A DNA stretch of 64,000 nucleotides, taken from assembly GCF_018333375.1 (NCBI RefSeq), contig NZ_BORW01000024.1, positions 1 through 64,000 of the forward strand, written 5' to 3'. Of this stretch, positions 45,618 to 53,561 are shown piece by piece. Origin of the DNA: Paenibacillus cookii (lineage in GTDB: Bacteria > Bacillota > Bacilli > Paenibacillales > Paenibacillaceae). The notes below the pieces were generated by a model. The model was not told the DNA's origin and did no database searches. It worked only from the letters and a program-made list of their open reading frames with translations. Numbering within the stretch: the first letter of the stretch is position 1; the number at the start of each line of letters is the position of its first letter. The position numbers were made by a program, and so were the translations under genes.

Positions 45618-46886
45618 ATGCATGTACTGCATGCGGTTACATCAGGATGGAAACTTCTCGGCCGCAATATCCGGCTTTTTTTTCTGGCGAATGTGCTGTA
45701 CCAAATCGGGACGGGCATGTTCTCGGTGCTTTACAACTTGTATATTCAAGCATTAGGGTATGAAGACACGATGAACGGGACGATCGTCAGCGTGCAGTCC
45801 TTGGCGACGGCGCTCGTATTTATACCGATCGGGCTGATCGCCGACAGGGCCAGCCATAAGCTGCTGCTTTCGCTTGGCGCGATGCTTACGGGACTAAGCT
45901 TTATGGGAAGGGCTTTTGCGAGCGGGGAATCGGGACTGGTGCTGCTGGCGGTGGCCGCCGGCTTGTTTGCCGCCTTTTTTCAGGTGATCGCCGTCCCTTT
46001 CCTCGCGGAAAATACGGATAAACAGCAGCGGCTGAAAATATTCAGCTACCACTTCTCCCTCGTGCTTGCGGCGCAGGTGCTCGGCAGCAGCGGGGGCGGC
46101 GTTTTGGCGGATCTGCTGCAGCAGGCGGGAATGGAAAAAATCCATAGTCTGCAAACGGTGCTGTTCATCGGGGGCGCGGCAAGCTTGCTGGCGTTTATTC
46201 CGCTTTTGTTCGTCCAAAAAACGGCGAAGGAACACGTGCCGGTCGAAACCGTCGTTCCGGAGGCGACAGCCAAACCAGCGGTTCCGGCCAAGGATGACTG
46301 GATAGCCATCTGCAAATTCACGCTCGCCCAATTGATCGTCGGAACGGGCTCCGGGCTTGTCGTGCCTTATTTGAACCTTTATTTTACGAACCGTTTTGCC
46401 GTTTCGTTATCGGCCGTCGGGATTTTGATTTCGCTCGGCCAGGTGATGACCATCGTATCGATGCTGATCGGACCCACGCTGGCGAACCGGGTTGGCCCCG
46501 TAAAAGCGGTCGTGCTGTTCCAAATGATGTCGTTGCCGTTCCTGCTGCTGACCGGTTTCACGAACCTGTTCGTCATCGCGTCGATCACGTTCCTGTTCCG
46601 GCAGGCGCTCATGAATGCGGCCAATCCCATCCAGTCCTCCATCATGGTAGACCGGGTATCGGACGCGCGCCGGGGCATCGCCAATTCCATGACCCAAACC
46701 GCTTTTATGCTCGGCTGGGCGACGATGGGACCGGTGCAGTCGTTCCTTCTGACCGCCTACGGAACCTATTGGGGATATGCGATCACCTTCAGCATGACCG
46801 GGGTTTTGTACATCACCGCGTCGGCGATGTATTATTTTATGTTCAAAGAAGGAAAAACCGCAGCTTCCGAAGCGGCGGCGATGTAA
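45618..46886 (+). CDS. MFS transporter
   Basis: The 422-residue protein has about 12 hydrophobic helices and an MFS motif-A loop (GLIADRASHKLLL) after helix 2. A soluble loop at about residues 200-225 separates the two halves. The start, MHVLHAVTSGWKLLGRNIRLFFLANVLYQIGTGMFSVLYN, resembles drug- or sugar-exporting MFS proteins of Paenibacillus. The ATG at 45618 follows GGGGGATC. No neighbouring regulator or enzyme helps to assign a substrate. Confidence 0.83.
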   Translation: MHVLHAVTSGWKLLGRNIRLFFLANVLYQIGTGMFSVLYNLYIQALGYEDTMNGTIVSVQSLATALVFIPIGLIADRASHKLLLSLGAMLTGLSFMGRAFASGESGLVLLAVAAGLFAAFFQVIAVPFLAENTDKQQRLKIFSYHFSLVLAAQVLGSSGGGVLADLLQQAGMEKIHSLQTVLFIGGAASLLAFIPLLFVQKTAKEHVPVETVVPEATAKPAVPAKDDWIAICKFTLAQLIVGTGSGLVVPYLNLYFTNRFAVSLSAVGILISLGQVMTIVSMLIGPTLANRVGPVKAVVLFQMMSLPFLLLTGFTNLFVIASITFLFRQALMNAANPIQSSIMVDRVSDARRGIANSMTQTAFMLGWATMGPVQSFLLTAYGTYWGYAITFSMTGVLYITASAMYYFMFKEGKTAASEAAAM

Positions 46887-46927
46887 CTTCTATTCATTTC
46901 TTCTTATTTACAAAGTCGTTTCTGTCA

Positions 46928-46950
46928 GGCGGAAGGCGATGCCTTCCGCC
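46928..46950 (+). terminator. Hairpin after the MFS gene
   Basis: GGCGGAAGGC and GCCTTCCGCC form a perfect 10-bp stem with a 3-base loop. No T-run follows on the plus strand, so termination is less sure than folding. Confidence 0.6.
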
Positions 46951-47025
46951 ATTACTATAGAAAAAAAGAAGAGCTAATGGCAAATTTTTTGACCGTTGGC
47001 TCTTCGAATTAAAATTTAGATAGTT

Positions 47026-47280
47026 TTATAAAACTTCAACCACTGTAGCAGCGGTCAGATCTTCCGTAGATAAGCTTCCATTTTCGGTATCGATACGAAT
47101 CAACATAACGACCTTTATTTTATAACGGCCTTTGGAAACATGACGGCCCTTTAGATCTTTAAAATCCCATGTTTCTTTGTAACTTAGTACCTCCTCATTC
47201 TTTAATTCCCGTTGTATTGATTTCACGGGAAATACTCTATTTGTAGACCACCTGTAAACTTCTTCATTTCCCTCATTCAT
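47026..47280 (-). CDS. BsuPI-related protein, probably truncated by a frameshift
   Basis: The 84-residue frame matches the second half of BsuPI, the intracellular serine proteinase inhibitor fold. EEVYRWSTNRVFPVKSI and the TWDF...GRYKIKV strands align well. The sequence just upstream (KDQLIHYGSQKYEIFI) is the missing family strand in the same frame, but it lacks a start. ATG 47350, with GAGGTG before it, joins this frame if the run of six A at 47342-47347 (minus strand) is read as five. Either the gene is broken or the run is misread. Confidence 0.62.
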   Translation of the reverse strand: MNEGNEEVYRWSTNRVFPVKSIQRELKNEEVLSYKETWDFKDLKGRHVSKGRYKIKVVMLIRIDTENGSLSTEDLTAATVVEVL

Positions 47281-47394
47281 TATAAATATCTCGTATTTTT
47301 GAGATCCATAGTGAATTAGTTGGTCTTTCCCTGATTGTAAGTTTTTTCATGCAATTCACCTCAAGTAACTAACGAGGTAAATATAGGGAATGTT

Positions 47395-48057
47395 TCAAAA
47401 AAACTCCGAGTGCCCTTCAAAAAGCGCCCTCAATTCCTCCACGGTTTGCACATGATACGTCGGCCGAATCGCGGTCAGCTCCTCCTCGCTTCCGTATCCG
47501 AAACCCACCGCTACCGAATCGATGCCGTTTTTTTGCGCCCCGATGATGTCATGCTTGCGGTCCCCGATCATGATGGATTCTTCCTTGCGTAAGCTAAACT
47601 TCTCGATCACCTTGGCGATGATCTCCGCTTTGTCGGACAACGTTCCATCCAAATGGCTGCCGCAGACGTATTCGAAATAAGCATCGATGCCAAAATGCTT
47701 CAGCACCTCCACCGCAAACACGGTAGGCTTCGAAGTGGCCACGAATAACCTCCGGCCCTGTCCCTTTAGCGCTTCAAGCAATTCATGGATGCCGTCGTAC
47801 AACTCGTTTTCATAGATGCCCCGATCCTGGTAATATTCGCGGTATTTCTCCACCGCCAGCACCGAATCCCGCTCCGAAAAGGAGTGGATCTCCCGAAAGG
47901 AACTTGCAAGCGGCGGACCGATATACGGTATGAGCGTATCCGGATCCGCCACCTCAATGCCCCAATGGGTTAATGCGTATTGCACCGACTTCGTGATTCC
48001 GGCCTTCGGGTCCGTTAACGTGCCGTCGAGGTCAAACAGGACGTTTGGATATTGCAT
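47395..48057 (-). CDS. HAD family hydrolase, phosphoglycolate phosphatase/5'-nucleotidase-like
   Basis: The 220-residue HAD phosphatase has motif I LFDLDGTLTD (nucleophile Asp about residue 9), motif II VATSKP, motif III Lys in LSDKAE and motif IV MIGDRKHDIIGA. A helical cap lies at about residues 20-85. It resembles Gph/PpaX-like enzymes that remove phosphate from phosphoglycolate or nucleotides. The ATG at 48057 follows GGGGGAG. It is the second HAD enzyme in the window. Confidence 0.85.
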   Translation of the reverse strand: MQYPNVLFDLDGTLTDPKAGITKSVQYALTHWGIEVADPDTLIPYIGPPLASSFREIHSFSERDSVLAVEKYREYYQDRGIYENELYDGIHELLEALKGQGRRLFVATSKPTVFAVEVLKHFGIDAYFEYVCGSHLDGTLSDKAEIIAKVIEKFSLRKEESIMIGDRKHDIIGAQKNGIDSVAVGFGYGSEEELTAIRPTYHVQTVEELRALFEGHSEFF

Positions 48058-48156
48058 AGCTTCTCCCCCTTTTAAAATCCCCCGGCACCATCCTGCCGAT
48101 CAAATGCCGGTTTCTCTTACTATATAAAGATTTTGCAAAAAGGGATAGAGAAGTTT

Positions 48157-49155
48157 TTAATGCTGCGGAACCATTCCCGTCGCCAAAAAAGTATTCCGGA
48201 CATAATCCGGGTCCTGAAGGAGCGGTCTGCCCACCGCGATAAAATCGGACAGGTTTTCCGATACGATGAATTCCGCAAGCGACGGGTCATAGATTTTTCC
48301 GACGGCGATCACCGGAATGCCCACGTATTGTTTTATAATGGAAGCATACGGGACCTGGTATCCATCGGGCGTTGCGAGCGGATTGACCGGCAGCAGACCG
48401 CCGGAGGACACGTCCACCGCATCGATGTAGGCTTCCAGCCCTTTGAGGATCTTCCCGACTTCGGCGGGAGTCAATCCTCCTTCGGCAAAATCGGATGCGG
48501 ATACCCGGACGATCACGGGATAGTCTCTTCCCGTCTCCGAACGCACGGCTTCCAGGATTTCTTGCAAGAAACGGCTGCGGTTTTCGAGCGATCCGCCGTA
48601 TTCGTCGGTCCGCCGGTTGGACAGCGGGGACAGGAACTGATGCACCAAATGCCCGTGGGCCGCATGCACCTCGATGCCGTCGAATCCCGCCTGCAGGCTT
48701 CTTCGGGCTGCGAGGCGGAAATTCTCCACTTCTGCGCGGATGTCCGCGACGCTCATCTGCTCCGGAACGCCGTATTCATCGTCATAAGCGATGGCACTTG
48801 GGGCCAGCAGCCGCGATGCGCCGTTTCGCCAAGATTTTCTGCCGCCATGCGTCAATTGAATGAATACCGGCGTATCCTTGGCGTGAACGGCATCGACGAC
48901 CGGTTTCAAAAATGCGGTATGGGCGTCTGTAAAAATGCCGATGTCATTGTGAAAAAGCCGCCCATTCGGGGAAACGCCGGTCGATTCGATGATCAACAGC
49001 CCTGCCCCGGATGCCAATTTCGCGTAATGCTGCACGTGGTAATCGGTCGCAAACGATTCGGGCGTCCCCTGCCACTGCTGCATCGGGGATACGATCAGGC
49101 GATTTTTCAAAGTCAATTTTCCTATATTTTTTTCGCTTAAAATGGTTGTGTTCAT
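48157..49155 (-). CDS. NADH:flavin oxidoreductase (old yellow enzyme family, YqjM-like)
   Basis: The 332-residue TIM-barrel flavoprotein has the OYE features VSPMQQWQGTPES, the catalytic HAAHGHLVHQFLSPLSNRRTDEYGGS and a closing FIAVGRPLLQDPDYV. It should reduce activated C=C bonds with NAD(P)H and FMN. The FMN-tuning Cys found in B. subtilis YqjM (SPMCMYS) is replaced by Gln here (SPMQQW), so it is not a strict YqjM ortholog. It diverges from an Lrp-type regulator at 49426. Confidence 0.87.
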   Translation of the reverse strand: MNTTILSEKNIGKLTLKNRLIVSPMQQWQGTPESFATDYHVQHYAKLASGAGLLIIESTGVSPNGRLFHNDIGIFTDAHTAFLKPVVDAVHAKDTPVFIQLTHGGRKSWRNGASRLLAPSAIAYDDEYGVPEQMSVADIRAEVENFRLAARRSLQAGFDGIEVHAAHGHLVHQFLSPLSNRRTDEYGGSLENRSRFLQEILEAVRSETGRDYPVIVRVSASDFAEGGLTPAEVGKILKGLEAYIDAVDVSSGGLLPVNPLATPDGYQVPYASIIKQYVGIPVIAVGKIYDPSLAEFIVSENLSDFIAVGRPLLQDPDYVRNTFLATGMVPQH

Positions 49156-49425
49156 CCGCTAAACCCTCCTGAATGTTGAACTTGTGTACTGCTTCTTTTT
49201 TAATTACAGTTTATCGGGCGGAGGGCTGGCGTGCCATGCCAATAACAAGTTTTCCTTCCCGTTTTACTATGGATTTGAAGGACTATTTCCCCTTATACTT
49301 AAAAAATGAAAGCAGCCGTTGCATGGCGGTGCGATGCCGATAATCGCGCATGCCTTGAAGGCGCCAGGAATAAATCCTATTTCGTAAGATCATATGCTAC
49401 ATGCCGCCAAAGGAGGATGCCCCTA

Positions 49426-49857
49426 ATGGATCAAACCGACTTGAAAATATTGAATATACTGCAGGACAACGCCCGGATTACCATTTCCGAATTGGGCCGG
49501 ATGATCAACATGACCGGGCCGGCGGTCACGGAACGGGTACGGAGGCTGGAGGAAAAAGGAGTGATCCGTTCGTATCGGGCCATGCTTTCTCCCGAAAAAC
49601 TCGGAAAAGCCATTACCGCGTTTGTGGCCATCCAGGCGAACCGCTGCGACCTGTTCACCGATTTTTGCCGGCGGTCGCCGGACGTCGCGGAAATTCATCA
49701 GATCAGCGGCCAATTCAACTTCCTCATCAAGGTCGTCACCGAATCGATGCAGTCGCTTGACCGATTCCGGAAGGAATGCAGCGAATACGGATTTACGCAG
49801 ACGATGACCGTGCTCTCGACCCCGTTCGATCCCAAAGGCGTGCCTCTTGACGTTTAA
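49426..49857 (+). CDS. Lrp/AsnC family transcriptional regulator
   Basis: The 143-residue protein has the Lrp N-terminal helix-turn-helix (MDQTDLKILNILQDNARITISELG) and a C-terminal RAM ligand domain (SPDVAEIHQISGQFNFLIKV). Lrp-type proteins bind amino acids and act as local or global regulators. ATG 49426 is chosen because AAAGGAGG lies upstream and the helix-turn-helix starts there, not at 49306. It diverges from the old yellow enzyme gene, which it may regulate. Confidence 0.88.
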   Translation: MDQTDLKILNILQDNARITISELGRMINMTGPAVTERVRRLEEKGVIRSYRAMLSPEKLGKAITAFVAIQANRCDLFTDFCRRSPDVAEIHQISGQFNFLIKVVTESMQSLDRFRKECSEYGFTQTMTVLSTPFDPKGVPLDV

Positions 49858-49951
49858 AAGGCTGGCCGCCCGGATGTTTCGTAGGGTGGAACGTTCGTTT
49901 CCACCCGCCCCAACACCGGCAATGCAACGCTGACGGCCCTCGTATCTCATG

Positions 49952-51133
49952 TTATCCGCCCGCAACGGAGGTCGACACCGCATCTGAAGCATGATTCGCC
50001 TTCCATCCCGAAGCCAGCAGCAGTGCCAAAAATCCCCCGGCGATGCCGCACAACACGAAGACGTTCGAAGAGGCCGCGCCCAACGCGCCAAAGTACATCG
50101 CTTCCCGCAGTCCTTCTGCCCCAAACCGAAGCGGCGTCCACGAATAAATCCATTCACGCGTCGCCTGTGACAGAAACTCCGGGACGGCGTTCAGCAGCGG
50201 CACGGAGAAAAACATCAGCAGGACGAGCAGCGGCATCGCAGGGAATCCGATCCAATTCAGCAAGGAAGATTGCAGCAAAAAAAACGCCGATCCGGCCAAC
50301 CATAGGAACAACCAAATTTCACCCGCGTTCACCAGCTCCATGCCGTACCACGACGAAGCCATCCATAGGGTGAAACCCGACGTTATGCCGGCGATCACAA
50401 GTCCCGCGATCGCTTGCAGCGCGCTGACCGTCCATCTTCCGGAACCCGCCGCGACCGCTTTCCGGCTGGCCAGGAACATGACGACTCCGGTCACCAGGCT
50501 GCCGATCCACATGATCTGAATCAATAACCCCGGCGCGTTCCCCGACGCATGGTTCGCCCCCGGCGGATGCACGACTTCCTCCTGAACGCTCACCGGCGCT
50601 ATAAAAGCTGCGGCCGTCTCCACCGGAATTTGTACCGTTTGCTGCCCGATCTGACCAAGCAGCTGCTGCGCCAGCTTCCCGCTGATCATCTCCATCGCTT
50701 GCCCCAAAACCTGTCTTACGACCGTCGAGGCTTGAGCGTTCATCCCCTCGTTGACGATGATCTTCACCTTAGGGTGAATCGGCGAGGGAGTGGCTAACGA
50801 GAGCATTCCGCTGCTCAGATCCGCCGGAAGCACCAATGCTCCGTAATATTTGCGTTTATCCAGTCCTTCCCGGGCTTTTTCCTCGGAATCCACGACATGC
50901 CAGGCGAAAGGCAGCGCCTGGTTCGACAACATTTGTTCCCGAATCGTTTCCCCGACCGCCAACGTTCCTCCATTCGGCAGCTCCGCAGGCCGGTCAAGCA
51001 CAACAAGGGCCACCGGAAGCTCCTTGGGCTTCGATCCAAGCACCGATCCCATCATCGCCGCCCCGAATACGACCAACGCGACCAGGACGATCGCCACTCC
51101 CAGCCACGTCATTTTTTGTTTCAGCATGTTCAT
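49952..51133 (-). CDS. YhgE/Pip-like ABC-2-type membrane protein
   Basis: The 393-residue protein has one N-terminal helix (about residues 10-33) and an extracytoplasmic region with VIVNEGMNAQASTVVRQVLGQAMEMI, the typical YhgE repeat-like segment. About six helices follow at 205-380. It lacks the long coiled middle of the YhgE protein at 807-2951. The function is unknown; it may be a permease half without its own ATPase. It is in the same direction as the SnoaL-like gene but 155 bases downstream of it. Confidence 0.72.
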   Translation of the reverse strand: MNMLKQKMTWLGVAIVLVALVVFGAAMMGSVLGSKPKELPVALVVLDRPAELPNGGTLAVGETIREQMLSNQALPFAWHVVDSEEKAREGLDKRKYYGALVLPADLSSGMLSLATPSPIHPKVKIIVNEGMNAQASTVVRQVLGQAMEMISGKLAQQLLGQIGQQTVQIPVETAAAFIAPVSVQEEVVHPPGANHASGNAPGLLIQIMWIGSLVTGVVMFLASRKAVAAGSGRWTVSALQAIAGLVIAGITSGFTLWMASSWYGMELVNAGEIWLFLWLAGSAFFLLQSSLLNWIGFPAMPLLVLLMFFSVPLLNAVPEFLSQATREWIYSWTPLRFGAEGLREAMYFGALGAASSNVFVLCGIAGGFLALLLASGWKANHASDAVSTSVAGG

Positions 51134-51230
51134 GATCCTTTACTCCTCGTCTCTATACAATGAACAAAAATAGCGCTGCTGCGGCAACGCGGCCGTACCC
51201 ATTGGGCACCCCCATGTATTTGTGATTCGA

Positions 51231-51267
51231 AAGACATCGCCCTGTAGAAAACGGCGATGTCTTTTTT
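51231..51267. terminator. Hairpin between SnoaL-like and YhgE-like genes
   Basis: GACATCGCC and GGCGATGTC form a 9-bp stem. The six-T run is on the plus strand, while the minus-strand side has only three T, so for the minus-strand genes it is a weak terminator. Confidence 0.5.
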
Positions 51268-51287
51268 GGTATTCAGCTGCGCCAACC

Positions 51288-52067
51288 TTAAAATCTGCTG
51301 TTCGAGTTTTTGCGTTTTTCCGGCGGCAGAATCGCCTCGACGACGTCCCAATGCTCGGCAATCTTATCATTCTCTACGCGGAACAAATCGTAAAAAGCCG
51401 TAGGTCGGCCGTCGAAGAGCCCTTCACTCACGGTAAGAACAAAATCGCCTTGTCCGATCACCTGATGAAGATGAGTGTATTCGAATGTAACATTTTTTTC
51501 CGCCAGTGCCTGCAATGCGGCATGAAGACCCGAAAGCCCGTCCGCAATATGCGGTCTATGCTGAATGTATCGATCCCCGTCAAAGTATGAGGCAAGCAGG
51601 TCAGGGTTCTTCCCGAACAAAATGTTCTCGACATAGCTTTTGACAAGCGTTTTGTTCGCGTCCGTCTTGTCGATATCCTGAATCGTGACCGGTCCGTCAA
51701 TCATCGTATGGTTGCTTGGGGTCTTCTCCGCCATCGCTTGCAAATTGTCCCAATGTTCGACGATCAGTCCATTTTCAAAACGGAAAATATCAATAGCGAT
51801 TTTGGGGCCGAAAAAATCGTATACGGAATGAAGCACCACATAATCACCGTCGACAAAAGCGCGTTTAATGCTTACCTTAGTTCCAGCTTCCTTCAAATGC
51901 GCAAGTGCGCCAAGCATAGCTTCACGGCCATCGAGTAAAGCCTGGTTGTGCTGAATGTATTTTTCCGGATGAACGTAGGCCTTTATCGCTTCGGGATTGC
52001 CGCTCTCCAAACTTTCCAGCACGGCGACGGCCTTATTAACAAGCTCATTTTGATGGTTAAACGTCAT
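51288..52067 (-). CDS. SnoaL-like (NTF2-fold) protein with two tandem domains
   Basis: The 259-residue protein contains two copies of a SnoaL/NTF2-like domain (about residues 10-125 and 140-255). Each has the YIQHNQ/YIQHRP strand and an IVEHWD or IAEHWD strand near its end. The fold binds small hydrophobic ligands or catalyses polyketide-type reactions. ATG 52067 is supported by AGGAGGG; the ATG at 52121 lacks one. It diverges from a TetR gene, a typical regulator-target pair. Confidence 0.82.
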   Translation of the reverse strand: MTFNHQNELVNKAVAVLESLESGNPEAIKAYVHPEKYIQHNQALLDGREAMLGALAHLKEAGTKVSIKRAFVDGDYVVLHSVYDFFGPKIAIDIFRFENGLIVEHWDNLQAMAEKTPSNHTMIDGPVTIQDIDKTDANKTLVKSYVENILFGKNPDLLASYFDGDRYIQHRPHIADGLSGLHAALQALAEKNVTFEYTHLHQVIGQGDFVLTVSEGLFDGRPTAFYDLFRVENDKIAEHWDVVEAILPPEKRKNSNSRF

Positions 52068-52101
52068 ATGAATACCCTCCTGATTGAATTGATAGACACC
52101 A

Positions 52102-52136
52102 AGATAAATAATGAACTTCATGTTGTTTATTTATCT
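52102..52136. promoter_or_regulatory. Inverted repeat in the SnoaL/TetR divergent region
   Basis: AGATAAATA and TATTTATCT are perfect 9-bp arms separated by 17 bases, with the small palindrome ATGAACTTCAT inside. It is placed as a TetR operator candidate. Confidence 0.4.
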
Positions 52137-52263
52137 GTTGCTCATTATAATGAAGGTGAATATGACGCTCAATATTCAATATTTTTAGTTTTGAAGGATA
52201 ACATACAAATTCTCATCGCTATGTCGCTTAACGATCGAAATTTTATTTAGGGGAACGAAAACC

Positions 52264-52869
52264 ATGGACAAAAAAACCGATTTAAGAGTGCTGCGCACGA
52301 AACAATCGATTCGAAAAGCGTTTTTTGAACTGATTCAGGAAAAAGGATATGAAGCGATCACGATCCAGGATATTGCCGATCGGGCCATGATCAATCGGAA
52401 TACGTTTTATCTTCACTACCAAAATAAACCTGATTTATTGGATATTTGTATGGAGGAGCTGCTAAGCGAATTAAAGAAAGCCATCGTCCTATGTCCGATC
52501 CACATGAATCCTTTCAGCATTTCCAGGCTCGAAACCGTGATGCAAGCGATATTGGATCATATTTCAGGCAATATCTCTTTTTATTACGCCATGCTGATTG
52601 ATGAGAATAGAATCTACCCGTTTCGAGCGAAAATGGAGAAGATCATGAAAGACAAATTAAATGAGGGATGGAATCCTGCGCAGGGAGATCCCCCTTTGGC
52701 GATATCCAAGGATTTGCTGCTCGAGTATCTCGTGTCGTCTTTCATGGGAGTTATCGTTTGGTGGATTAAAAACGAGATGCCTCTGCCTGCGGGTGAAGTT
52801 GCATCTCAATTCAGCAACATCGTCGCCTACGGGCACTGGAAAGCTGCCGGTATCGCCATAGAGGAATAA
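52264..52869 (+). CDS. TetR/AcrR family transcriptional regulator
   Basis: The 201-residue protein has the TetR helix-turn-helix (AFFELIQEKGYEAITIQDIADRAMINRNTFYLHYQNKPDLL) at residues 18-58 and a helical ligand domain. TetR regulators usually repress neighbouring genes until a ligand binds. It diverges from the SnoaL-like gene across a short region with an inverted repeat. It is separate from the MarR gene just downstream, although both could affect the MFS pump. Confidence 0.87.
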   Translation: MDKKTDLRVLRTKQSIRKAFFELIQEKGYEAITIQDIADRAMINRNTFYLHYQNKPDLLDICMEELLSELKKAIVLCPIHMNPFSISRLETVMQAILDHISGNISFYYAMLIDENRIYPFRAKMEKIMKDKLNEGWNPAQGDPPLAISKDLLLEYLVSSFMGVIVWWIKNEMPLPAGEVASQFSNIVAYGHWKAAGIAIEE

Positions 52870-52926
52870 AATTAGCACAGGCTTTAATATCATGTTGCAA
52901 TGCAGCGACGGGCGGGAGGACAAGCC

Positions 52927-53394
52927 ATGAACAAACAAGAACAGATCATCATGGAATTCAGGGACTTATTTAACAAGATGGGGTGGCTTAATAAAAATAA
53001 GATGGAACACCGTCTTAAGGGTTATAAACCTTCTGAAGTACATTGCATCGAATCCATTGGAAAAAATACGGAACCCAACGTGACCAAACTTGCCCAGTCT
53101 CTTTATATGACTAGAGGCGCCATAAGTAAATTAACGAAGAAACTCATGGAAAAAGGCCTCATCGACAGCTACCAAAAGCCGGATAACAAGAAAGAAATCT
53201 ACTTCAAGCTTACGGAGCAAGGCAAAGTCATTTATAACATCCATGAGGAACTGCACAAAGAATTTCAAGAGCGGGATCAAGCCGTATTTGAGCAGATCAC
53301 CGAGGAACAATTTGACGGCATGCTTCACTTCATTGAAGCGTATAGCAGGCATTTGGATGCAGAAATAAAGAAACAGGGAATAGACATTCATTAA
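52927..53394 (+). CDS. MarR family transcriptional regulator
   Basis: The 155-residue protein has the MarR winged helix with LAQSLYMTRGAISKLTKKLMEKGLIDSYQKPDNKKEIYFKLTEQG. The ATG at 52927 follows GGGAGGA. The next gene is a DHA2-type MFS pump whose promoter contains two near-identical repeats, so this is most likely its repressor. The pair resembles B. subtilis MdtR-MdtP (YusO-YusP), where MarR controls a drug efflux pump. Confidence 0.87.
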   Translation: MNKQEQIIMEFRDLFNKMGWLNKNKMEHRLKGYKPSEVHCIESIGKNTEPNVTKLAQSLYMTRGAISKLTKKLMEKGLIDSYQKPDNKKEIYFKLTEQGKVIYNIHEELHKEFQERDQAVFEQITEEQFDGMLHFIEAYSRHLDAEIKKQGIDIH

Positions 53395-53431
53395 GCCGGA
53401 GCGCTTTTGAACCATGAAAATGAAACCGCAG

Positions 53432-53466
53432 GCAGCCGGGCTCTCTTGAGCATGGGTTGCTTTTTT
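53432..53466 (+). terminator. Probable terminator between MarR and the MFS pump
   Basis: GCAGCC...GGCTC pairs with GAGC...GGGTTGC around a 4-base loop, followed by six T. The pump therefore uses its own promoter downstream. Confidence 0.55.
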
Positions 53467-53478
53467 GCACCCTTGTTT

Positions 53479-53497
53479 TTGTTGACACGGAAACAAA
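53479..53497. promoter_or_regulatory. MarR operator candidate, site 1
   Basis: TTGTTGACACGGAAACAAA covers the -35 TTGACA (53482-53487) of the pump promoter. The -10 is TATTGT at 53505-53510, 17 bases away. Its arms are inverted (TTGTT and AACAA). Confidence 0.6.
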
Positions 53498-53506
53498 TTT
53501 GCGATA

Positions 53507-53525
53507 TTGTTGACGAGGAAACAAA
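53507..53525. promoter_or_regulatory. MarR operator candidate, site 2
   Basis: TTGTTGACGAGGAAACAAA differs from site 1 at only two bases and lies 28 bases downstream of it, over the -10 and start point. Confidence 0.6.
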
Positions 53526-53561
53526 CAATGCCAGTAACAACATCGGAGAGGAGAAATAACA

